Part shown: positions 23,183 to 30,721 of the stretch, in pieces | How positions within the stretch are numbered: position 1 is the first letter of the stretch | Layout of the letters: every line of letters starts with the position of its first letter | Assembly (NCBI GenBank): GCA_964625145.1 | Contig: CAZVAQ010000019.1 | Span: forward strand, 1-36,261 | Origin: CAYTRP01 sp964625145 | GTDB lineage: Bacteria > Sumerlaeota > Sumerlaeia > SLMS01 > JAHLLQ01 | Direction: 5' to 3' | Length of the DNA stretch: 36,261 nt | Notes under the pieces: model-generated | The model's database searches: none | The model's input: only the letters and a program-made list of their open reading frames with translations | Told to the model about the DNA's origin: nothing | Program-made: the position numbers and the translations under genes

Positions 23183-24859
23183 TTACCCCCCGGCAACTCC
23201 ACCTTGGGAAACTTCTCCCACTCCGCACTCCCTGCTGTCCCTGCCCTCACTGCTTTCCCTGTTTTCCCCGCTCGCCAACAACCCCAACGCACACCCCACC
23301 AGCACAAAAAAAGTCGTCATCCGCGCCGGTTCCTGCAGCGGGAAACTCGTCGCCATCACCGCATGGAAACCACCCAAAGTCACCAACAGCGCATGGGACA
23401 GCTTCGCCTCTGACGAGTAGCCGCCCCGCGCCACCCCAGCCAATCCACCCAACAGTGCAACCCCCAGTCCCAGGAACAAACCCAAGCCCACCAAGCCCCG
23501 GTCCGCTGCGATCTCGAAGTAATCGTTGTGCGTCTCCATCGCCAGCCACGTCTTCAGCAACCGCTGGTTGTAGGCCATCGTCCCGGTGCCGTCGGCCTCC
23601 ACCAAACGCACCAGCGACGCGTGGAAGTTCGGCCCGAACATTCCCTCGCCAGTCCCCAGCAGCGGCCGCTCCGCCACGATCTCCCCCGCCATCATCCAGA
23701 ACGTGATCCGCTCGCGCACGGACGAATCCGCCGTGTTGGTCTCGCGCGTCAGCCGCTCGATCAATGGCACCCCGCCCACATTCCACGGCCCCGGCAACGA
23801 CTGCGAAGTCATCCCCGCCACCACCACCAGCGGCGCCGCGATGAGCAGCAACCGGTTGGGCCAACTCATCGCCCGCCACAAGGGCATGAACTTCCGGCTC
23901 ATCACCTGCCACACCAACGCGCCCGCCAGTCCCGCCAATCCCACCGCCGCTGCCGCCGGAAATCCCACCAGCAACAACACCCCCATCCCCAAACCAAGCC
24001 AAACCGCCATCCACCAACCCCGAATCCGGAACGCCCCCAGCCAGCAAATGATCACTCCCGCCCCCACCGCCACCAAGGCACCCCGCGTCCCCGACGCCAG
24101 AATCCCCGAACCCACCAATCCCAACGCCCCCAACCACAACGGCCACACCGGCCACCAACCCGCGAACCGGCAACCCCAACCATGCAGCAGCCCGCACCCC
24201 ACCAGCAGGAACCCCACGGCCAGATAAGTCCCCGTGAACTCCGGATTCCCCAGCGTCGCGTTGGCCCCCACCCGCCGGATGCCGCCCTGCAGGCGATAGA
24301 TCAGGTCGGGATCACCGGCCAGAATATCCGCGATCCAATCGCGCCCGTAAACATACTTGATCAGGCGGCCATCCTGCATCCACGACGACACAAACACCAT
24401 CGCCGACACGGCCAGGACCGCCAGCAGCACGCCCGCCAGCACCAACCGCACACGCAGGGGCGTACGCAGGAACACCGGAGCCGCCAAGGCCACCAGCATC
24501 ATCACGCCCTCATCCGTAAGCTCCCGCAAACTCGCCCGCCAATCCTGCCCCAGCCACGCCGACAACAAGGCCATGGCCAGCATCGCCCCCAACAACCCCA
24601 TCGGCAACCACGCGCCACGGCCGATCGTCACCCGCTCCGGCAGGACCAGCCGCGCCGCCAGCACCACGAACAACGCCGACGCCAACACGCGCATCACCCA
24701 CGACTTCACCGACAGGATCACCGGCGAAGCGATGGGCAACCACGCCCAGTAGGGCGAGATGAATACCACTGGAATCAACGCCAGCAGCACCAGCAGCAAC
24801 ACCCCGAGCCACTCGGTCAGAACAACGGGAGATCGCAGGAAAACGCGGGCGGCAGACAT
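23183..24859 (-). CDS. O-antigen ligase-like multi-pass membrane protein
   Basis: 558 aa, polytopic, with about 12 hydrophobic helices and a Wzy_C-type periplasmic loop near residues 380-470. That loop contains SSVRERITFWMMAGEIVAER, then PLLGTGEGMFGPNF, and ends METHNDYFEIAADRGLVGLG, the 'HN-yl---ae-GlvGl' pattern of O-antigen ligases and related bactoprenol-glycan polymerases. The start is the ATG at 24859 (MSAARVFLR), with a basic N-terminus before the first helix. The last 30 residues (starting near ENRESSEGRD) are written by a degenerate purine repeat related to the 9-mer at 8049-8075 and are probably not part of the fold. It is upstream of the yodT-like gene on the same strand but unlikely to be functionally linked. 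Confidence 0.8.
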   Translation of the reverse strand: MSAARVFLRSPVVLTEWLGVLLLVLLALIPVVFISPYWAWLPIASPVILSVKSWVMRVLASALFVVLAARLVLPERVTIGRGAWLPMGLLGAMLAMALLSAWLGQDWRASLRELTDEGVMMLVALAAPVFLRTPLRVRLVLAGVLLAVLAVSAMVFVSSWMQDGRLIKYVYGRDWIADILAGDPDLIYRLQGGIRRVGANATLGNPEFTGTYLAVGFLLVGCGLLHGWGCRFAGWWPVWPLWLGALGLVGSGILASGTRGALVAVGAGVIICWLGAFRIRGWWMAVWLGLGMGVLLLVGFPAAAAVGLAGLAGALVWQVMSRKFMPLWRAMSWPNRLLLIAAPLVVVAGMTSQSLPGPWNVGGVPLIERLTRETNTADSSVRERITFWMMAGEIVAERPLLGTGEGMFGPNFHASLVRLVEADGTGTMAYNQRLLKTWLAMETHNDYFEIAADRGLVGLGLFLGLGVALLGGLAGVARGGYSSEAKLSHALLVTLGGFHAVMATSFPLQEPARMTTFFVLVGCALGLLASGENRESSEGRDSRECGVGEVSQGGVAGG

Positions 24860-24953
24860 GACGCGAACCTTTTGCCACCGCCCCCGTGGGGAAACACAAA
24901 TCGCCAGAAACCACCCACCCCGCACACCCTACTCACCCGTCCACCCTGCCCAC

Positions 24954-27650
24954 TCACTCAATGTAGGACGGCGACCTCCGCCGGTCCCGCATGGTACCGA
25001 TGCGCGCGCCGCCGCCCAGCTCCGAAGACTCACCCCCGACCTTCAGCGCCAGGCTCACCCGGAACTCCGGCTTCAGGTCCGTCTCCGGCCGGCCGTCATC
25101 GTCATCATCATCGTCATCATACGTCCGGCGCTCATGATTGCGCAGGCCCACGAACACCAACAGGTCCGCATCCACCAGGTCGCGGATGATCGTCACGCCG
25201 ATGGCACGAATGTCCGAATAGCGCGTGTTGTACTCGATGAACGCCTCGGTGCGGTACTTCGGCCCCAACTGCCGGCCGACCAGCGGGCGAATGCTCACGT
25301 CCGGCTCGTTCTCGTCGAGGCGACGCCGCTCGCGATTCTCCGACTCGATGGGATCCTCGTCCAGGTTGTAGTACCCGCTGATGTCCAACCCCAGCCACCA
25401 CCGCTGGTGCACCGGGACGTATTGCAGGCTCGTGTACCCATTGATGATTGTTTGCTCGAAGGCGTTCGGGTCCGACGGGTCGCGCAACTGGTGGTTCTCC
25501 AGGAACAGGTCGAAAAACGCCCGGAACTCATCGCGCGCGTCGCTGTACTCATTCTCAAGGCCGACGTACCACAACCGGTCGTTGGCGTAGCGATCCTCGC
25601 CCGTATCGATGTTGTAGCCGCCCACCAGGCTCGACGCGATCATCGGCACCAGCGGGTTGTAATTCAACTCGCCCTCGATCCAGTGCGAGTTCGTCGGGAA
25701 GTTGTAGATGTCCTCCCAGGCCTCGACACGGCCGACGCGCCGGTAGAACTGGTCGATTCCATTGTCGGACGTCCGGCGGAAGCGATAGCGCAGGTTGCCG
25801 GCCAGGTCGTTCGTGAAGCGCGCGTTCAGGCGGCTGGTGTAATCCGCCCACACCATCTGCGAGTCCACATCGTCATAGCTGGCGATGCGCTCGCTGGTTC
25901 CAAGATACACCTCCGACGGGCTCAGGAACTTCGCGCCGCGCGTCGCCTGGTCCAGCTCATCCTGCGCGCCCTCTTCCTCGGCCTCCACCCGCGCTTCCAG
26001 GTCGGCAATCTCCTCATCCGTCAACCGCTCCGGGAAATCCGACTTGCTGGCGGTCAACTGCGTGGAGCTGCGGTCGTAATTCCCCGCACCGACGCCGATC
26101 GTGTTCAGCCACGTCAACCGCCCGCGCGGATCCAGCCGCAACCGGTGCGTCAGGGACGTGTAGGCCTCCAGGCCCGTCACGTCATCGTCGTCATTGGAGT
26201 TGTTCTGGTTGAAGCCCGCATCCAGCGCGCGAAAGGCGCTCAGCCGGCCCTGCCAGTACAACGGGCTCGTCGAGACCTGCTTGAGCCGCGTCGCAATCGT
26301 CCCCTGAAAACGCTCGCTCACCCGGCCGTAGCGGTCCGAGGCGATGCCGTCGCCGCTGGAATCTTCGTCCAGGAAGTCCGCGTCCGCTTCGTAATCAAGA
26401 TCGTCATCGCGCGGATCGGTGAAGTCCATCGCCCGGTCGCGCGAGAGGCGCTCACGGATGCGCACCGACGCGCGCGCCAACCAGGTGCGCGCAACATAGC
26501 CCCCCGCGAAGTCCACGCCGCGCTCCGCGCGACGCCCGCGCTGACCCTCGTACATTTGGAACGGGTCGTACAGGTCGTAGTAAATGTCCGCGTCGCCAAC
26601 CCAATCCACGTTCAACTGCCAGATCGTGCGCCCGAACATCGAGTTGTGCCTGTGGCGATAGAAGTACCGAGTGTCGCCGCTGTCACTGTCGCTGTCGTCA
26701 TCGTCGTCGCCCGTCGCGCGGATCTCCTCGCGCTCCGTGTCCCGCACGCCATACACCGACAACTGACCCATGTGCTGGTCGAAGTTGAAGCTGTAGTCGT
26801 AGTCCACCCCCGCGCCAACCGTGGCCGACGTGAAGATGTCGCCGTGGAAAGTCGCCACGCCCTTGTCCCGCACGCGGGTCTTCGTCGGGTCAAACCACGC
26901 GGGAACCTTCGTCTCGTGCAACAGCCGGTAGGTGATGCGCGTGTAGAAGCCGTAGTCGCTGAGATTGCCGACCTCGAAGTTCCACGGCGAGCCCTGCTCG
27001 AACGCGCGCGAGTAATACGGCAGCCAGAAAACCGGGACGCCGCGAATCCACAACACCGGATTGCGCAGCGACCACCGCTCGCCGTCGATCAGCACCGCCT
27101 CGCTGCTGTGGATCCACCACATCGGCTTGGGGAAGACATTGGTCGTCAACCGCACACCGCGAAACGTCATCTGGTCCGCGTTGACCTGGCGAAAGGTCGG
27201 GCTGTCTCCGTCTTCCTTCGGGCTGGCGTAGAAATACAATGCCCCCATCCGCCCCTTTGACCCCACCGCAAAGCCCTGCTCGAAGCGATGGCTGTACTCA
27301 AGGCGGTCGGCCTCCAGCTTCTTGTCCTTCCCTTCCTTTAGGACGACATTCCCCTCGGCCAAGACTTCCCGCGTCACCAGGTCGAGGACCATCCGGTCGG
27401 CTTCGATCGAGATGTCACCGATATGCAGGGTGGACCGCTGGTCCGAGTACGCGCGGTTCTCCACGGTGCGCAAGGGACCCACAATGCGGAAAGTCTCGTC
27501 GCCACCGATGGACGGCAGCGAACTCTCACTTTGCCCGTCGTAAGCCGGGCCATCGTCGTCGCCTACCACTTGAGCAGGCAGCGTACCCACCGCCAACAAG
27601 CAAAGCATGATCAGGACGGGGATTCGCAGCAGGGTATGGGGCGTCGGCAT
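24954..27650 (-). CDS. LptD-like LPS-assembly outer-membrane protein
   Basis: 898 aa. It has a signal peptide (helix about 10-22, TLPAQ end), an N-terminal OstA/LptA-like jellyroll region (DISIEADRMVLDLVTREVLA, then a GNVVL strand, near 70-125) and a long beta-barrel C-terminus. The link between them, WSLRNPVLWIRGVPVFWLPY, is the characteristic LptD 'P-fylp-P-f-lPyy' segment. The protein should pass LPS to the outer leaflet. It is larger than E. coli LptD, partly because of acidic Asp tracts near residues 315-326, 410-430, 487 and 845-852, likely in surface loops. The two-Cys-pair disulfide system of E. coli LptD is absent. The start is the ATG at 27650. The family call is strong; exact orthology is less sure. 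Confidence 0.85.
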   Translation of the reverse strand: MPTPHTLLRIPVLIMLCLLAVGTLPAQVVGDDDGPAYDGQSESSLPSIGGDETFRIVGPLRTVENRAYSDQRSTLHIGDISIEADRMVLDLVTREVLAEGNVVLKEGKDKKLEADRLEYSHRFEQGFAVGSKGRMGALYFYASPKEDGDSPTFRQVNADQMTFRGVRLTTNVFPKPMWWIHSSEAVLIDGERWSLRNPVLWIRGVPVFWLPYYSRAFEQGSPWNFEVGNLSDYGFYTRITYRLLHETKVPAWFDPTKTRVRDKGVATFHGDIFTSATVGAGVDYDYSFNFDQHMGQLSVYGVRDTEREEIRATGDDDDDSDSDSGDTRYFYRHRHNSMFGRTIWQLNVDWVGDADIYYDLYDPFQMYEGQRGRRAERGVDFAGGYVARTWLARASVRIRERLSRDRAMDFTDPRDDDLDYEADADFLDEDSSGDGIASDRYGRVSERFQGTIATRLKQVSTSPLYWQGRLSAFRALDAGFNQNNSNDDDDVTGLEAYTSLTHRLRLDPRGRLTWLNTIGVGAGNYDRSSTQLTASKSDFPERLTDEEIADLEARVEAEEEGAQDELDQATRGAKFLSPSEVYLGTSERIASYDDVDSQMVWADYTSRLNARFTNDLAGNLRYRFRRTSDNGIDQFYRRVGRVEAWEDIYNFPTNSHWIEGELNYNPLVPMIASSLVGGYNIDTGEDRYANDRLWYVGLENEYSDARDEFRAFFDLFLENHQLRDPSDPNAFEQTIINGYTSLQYVPVHQRWWLGLDISGYYNLDEDPIESENRERRRLDENEPDVSIRPLVGRQLGPKYRTEAFIEYNTRYSDIRAIGVTIIRDLVDADLLVFVGLRNHERRTYDDDDDDDDGRPETDLKPEFRVSLALKVGGESSELGGGARIGTMRDRRRSPSYIE

Positions 27651-27783
27651 GGCGCCTTCCGGGCAGAGGTCTGAATCAGCACAACCAAGAACGATCGCCC
27701 CAAACCGGTAGACACCCCCGCCAACGGCCGCAAGGATAAGGATGCAAGCCCCAAAAACCCACCCGTCGCCCGCCCCCCCCCAT

Positions 27784-27818
27784 TTCACCCTTCACTCTTC
27801 ACCCTTCACCCTTCCTCC
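27784..27818. repeat. Heptanucleotide tandem repeat TTCACCC/TTCACTC x5, flush with ATG
   Basis: Five units: TTCACCC, TTCACTC, TTCACCC, TTCACCC, TTCCTCC. The last base is immediately followed by the ATG at 27819. On the coding strand this is a pure pyrimidine-plus-A leader with no Shine-Dalgarno-like sequence. Confidence 0.9.
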
Positions 27819-28562
27819 ATGTCCGCTTTCGCCGCCCGCTTCCAGAGCCTCAACCGCCAGCGCTCCCAGCGCCTGATGTTCATCTCCATCTTCGCCTTCG
27901 TCACCATCCTCTCGATAGGCACCCTGGCCATGGCCGCACGCAGCGGCACCCTGGGCCCTTGGCTCGCCTTCCGCCTCTTCATCGGCGAGTTCCTCATCGC
28001 CTGGCTCGCCGCCGACCATGTCACCGGCACCCTGGCTCGCGCCCGAAAGACCAACGAATGGCGAGACTGGCGCCTGTTCCCGGACGCCGCGGCCGACATC
28101 GTCCAAGGCCTCGTCACCACCACCCGCTCCCTCCTCTGGACCGGTATCGCCATCTGGGCCATCATTGAAATCCCCATGACCATCTCCATCCTCCGGTCTT
28201 CCGACCAACTGGTCCCCGTCCTGTCCTTCCTCCTCGCCTTCCACGCCCTCCTTGTCGCCGCTGTGGTCCATTACGCCCCGGCCTTCATAGCCGCCTACGC
28301 CCGCGCCGACGGCCGCATGGGCCGCGCCTGGGCCCGCTGCGCCCTCCAACTCTTCTTGGCTTCGTTCCTCTTGGCCCTCCTGGCCGCTGGCATAGTCATA
28401 GGCGTCCTGGGCACGAGCATCTTCCCACCCAGATACGCCGGTGTTCACTTCGGCCTCTTTCTCACCAGCCTTCTCCTCATCCGTCTCACCCGACAAAAGC
28501 TCCAACTCAAAGAGGCCAACACCGCCCTCCGCCAATTCCTCGAATCCGCCCCTTCCCCCTGA
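27819..28562 (+). CDS. Hypothetical multi-pass membrane protein
   Basis: 247 aa with five or six hydrophobic helices: about 18-40, 48-65, 101-123, 130-160, 175-195 and 203-220. A soluble stretch (DHVTGTLARARKTNEWRDWR, 67-86) lies between the second and third. The pattern resembles the permease part of ABC-2 type or 'fluoride-like' small exporters in topology only; no family motif was recognised. The ATG at 27819 directly follows five heptad repeats and has no ribosome-binding-site-like sequence; the next in-frame Met is M20. It is divergent from lptD and followed in the same direction by the DUF2079 gene at 89 bp. Confidence 0.75.
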   Translation: MSAFAARFQSLNRQRSQRLMFISIFAFVTILSIGTLAMAARSGTLGPWLAFRLFIGEFLIAWLAADHVTGTLARARKTNEWRDWRLFPDAAADIVQGLVTTTRSLLWTGIAIWAIIEIPMTISILRSSDQLVPVLSFLLAFHALLVAAVVHYAPAFIAAYARADGRMGRAWARCALQLFLASFLLALLAAGIVIGVLGTSIFPPRYAGVHFGLFLTSLLLIRLTRQKLQLKEANTALRQFLESAPSP

Positions 28563-28616
28563 GAAAACCATCTCCCCCTCTGCGTTCATCCTACAGATCT
28601 GTCGACCCAGAGAGAT

Positions 28617-28651
28617 TTCATCCTTCCGCCTTCATCCTTCCGCCTTCCCCC
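28617..28651. repeat. Heptanucleotide tandem repeat TTCATCC/TTCCGCC x5, flush with ATG
   Basis: Five units: TTCATCC, TTCCGCC, TTCATCC, TTCCGCC, TTCCCCC, ending exactly at the base before the ATG at 28652. Same unit count and same placement as 27784-27818, though the units differ. Confidence 0.9.
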
Positions 28652-30628
28652 ATGCCCCTCCTGGCCCTGCTCCCAGCCGCCGCCTTACTCGGCTTCCTCG
28701 CCGCCGCCATCGACCTCGCCACGGGCGGGCAATTCTGTGCCTTCCTGCAAGCCCAGCCCCCATGGCCCGTCTACCCGCTGGGAGCCGTCCTCCTGCTGGC
28801 CGGAGGCATCTATATTCTCAGCCCCCCCCGGCTTCTCCCCCGCATCGCCATCATCACCGCCCCGCTGCTGATCGGCTGGATCCGGCTCGCCACTTCACAA
28901 ACTTACGAAGGCCGCGACGTGCTCTACGACTGGCTGCTATGGGGGCACCTGCTCCTGCTGGCCGTCGCCGTGTGCGTCGCACTTGCCACTGAAGACCCCG
29001 CCCTTCGCCCCCGCATCCACCGGTTCTGGCGATCAATCTTCCCTGCCGGAACCCGGCCCGGCCGCCGGTGGTGGTTGGCCCTGTTAGTCCCCGCGCTCTT
29101 CGTGACAAGCCTCATGGCCGTGCTCAGCATCCTCCGCTTCCTGCACTTCAATGCGGGGACCGTCGATCTGGGCATGTACGACCAGATCCACTGGTGCATG
29201 ATCCACTACCGTCCCTTCTACACCACGCTGTTCGAGGTCCCCTGGGGGGCGCAGCTCAGCCGCTTCGATTACAACTACCACGCCGAGCACTTCATGCCCA
29301 TCATTGCCGTCACCACGGCGATCTACTGGCTCCACCAATCCCCCTCCACCCTGCTGGCCATCCAAGCCCTCGCTGCGGGCGCCGCCGCGTTCCCCCTCTA
29401 CTTCTTCGCGCTTCGCGCCACGGGGCGCCCATGGGTGGCATTCACTGCCGGGGCCGCATGGCTGCTCCATCCGCTTCTCCACCACGGCGTTCTCAACGAC
29501 TATCACCCCGACGCGCTGGTCGGTTTTTTCGTCTTTCTTGCGCTTCTGGGGTACGAATCCCGCCAAGTCTGGCTATATGCCCTCGGCCTGCTGGGCGCCA
29601 TGGCCTGCAAGGCCGACATGGCCATCCTCACTCTCGCTATGGGCGTGTTCCTCATGGCGACCCACCCCGCCCGCTGGCGGTGGGGGCTGGCCGCCACCAT
29701 CGCGGGGGCAGTCTGGTATTGGGGAATCGCCACGCCCATCATGCAACACGCCGTCGCCGGCGTGGAGGGCGTCTCCGCCGTTCGCCAACTCGACCGGTTC
29801 CGCCTCATCGTCCCGGAAGGCACCCCGCCCCCACGCTCCCTCATCGAGCTGGTCTGGATCGCCCTCGCCAACCCGGGGCGGCTCTTCGCCCTGCTGCTGG
29901 AAATGCCGCGCCAAGCTGGCCTTGCCCGCCTCCTTGTCCCCCTCGGGCTGATCTGTCTGCTGCGCCCGCAGTCACTGATCCTCATCGCCCCGGCCATCGG
30001 CGCCCACATCTTCAGCGCCTGGTCCATGCAGGCCCGCTTTGACATTTATCACGCGACCGCTGTCCTGCCGTGGATCATGGTCACCACGGTCTACGCCCTG
30101 CACTGGCTGGGGCAGGAGCGATCGCCGGGGTCATGGCTCCAGCGCGTACGCCTGACGCTCCCCGCCGCCACGATAGTGCTCGCCATCACGACCATCGGCT
30201 CGTTCCTCATGTTCAGTCCAATCCCCCCCGGCGGCACGTGGGATCCCCTTCGCTTCAGCCGCTCCGCCATGCACGACGCCACCGTCGAGCTGGTCCAGCG
30301 TGTCAAGGCCCTCCCCAACGACACCCCCATCGCCATCACCAGCGCCATCGGCCCCCACCTGTCCCAGCGGCCCCACATCTACCACATTCCCGACCTGCCG
30401 CCAGAGACCCAGTACGTGGCCATAGACCTCAACGTCGGCACCTTCCCCCTGCCCCGCGAAGTCGTCTGGGAACTGGCCTGGGATTGGATCGAAGCCGAAG
30501 AGGAACCCGGCAGCCAATGGCGGCTGGTCTGGATGCACGAGGACGAGCACCATTTCCTGTTCGGGCGCCCGGAAGGCTACACCCCCGACCCCAACCAAAG
30601 CCGCCGTCTGGAGGTCCGCTGGGAATAA
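28652..30628 (+). CDS. DUF2079 multi-pass membrane protein
   Basis: 658 aa with about 13 hydrophobic helices. Residues from about 160 on match the DUF2079 pattern: TVDLGMYDQIHWCMIHYRPF, then SRFDYNYHAEHFMPIIAVTT and LHPLLHHGVLNDYHPDALVG, with conserved Asp and His clusters in the first exported loop as in membrane glycosyltransferases of the GT-C type. The C-terminal 110 residues are soluble and exported (GPHLSQRPHIYHIPDLPPET). The likely role is glycosyl transfer on the outer face of the inner membrane, inferred from fold similarity only. The N-terminal 110 residues hold three extra helices not typical of the domain. The start is the ATG at 28652, flush with a heptad array. Confidence 0.85.
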   Translation: MPLLALLPAAALLGFLAAAIDLATGGQFCAFLQAQPPWPVYPLGAVLLLAGGIYILSPPRLLPRIAIITAPLLIGWIRLATSQTYEGRDVLYDWLLWGHLLLLAVAVCVALATEDPALRPRIHRFWRSIFPAGTRPGRRWWLALLVPALFVTSLMAVLSILRFLHFNAGTVDLGMYDQIHWCMIHYRPFYTTLFEVPWGAQLSRFDYNYHAEHFMPIIAVTTAIYWLHQSPSTLLAIQALAAGAAAFPLYFFALRATGRPWVAFTAGAAWLLHPLLHHGVLNDYHPDALVGFFVFLALLGYESRQVWLYALGLLGAMACKADMAILTLAMGVFLMATHPARWRWGLAATIAGAVWYWGIATPIMQHAVAGVEGVSAVRQLDRFRLIVPEGTPPPRSLIELVWIALANPGRLFALLLEMPRQAGLARLLVPLGLICLLRPQSLILIAPAIGAHIFSAWSMQARFDIYHATAVLPWIMVTTVYALHWLGQERSPGSWLQRVRLTLPAATIVLAITTIGSFLMFSPIPPGGTWDPLRFSRSAMHDATVELVQRVKALPNDTPIAITSAIGPHLSQRPHIYHIPDLPPETQYVAIDLNVGTFPLPREVVWELAWDWIEAEEEPGSQWRLVWMHEDEHHFLFGRPEGYTPDPNQSRRLEVRWE

Positions 30629-30721
30629 CCCCCCGGATCCGCTATCAACCCGGATTCCCTTGCCCGTCATGGCCCCATCCGGTCGGCTTCCGTGGCGCCG
30701 GGGGGACGGCGCGAATCCGCC

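Noticed and set aside
24759..27260. 833-codon open frame antisense to the LptD-like gene
   Set aside because: Stop-free because of GC-rich codon use on the opposite strand; the minus-strand frame has a signal peptide and LptD motifs, the antisense frame has neither.
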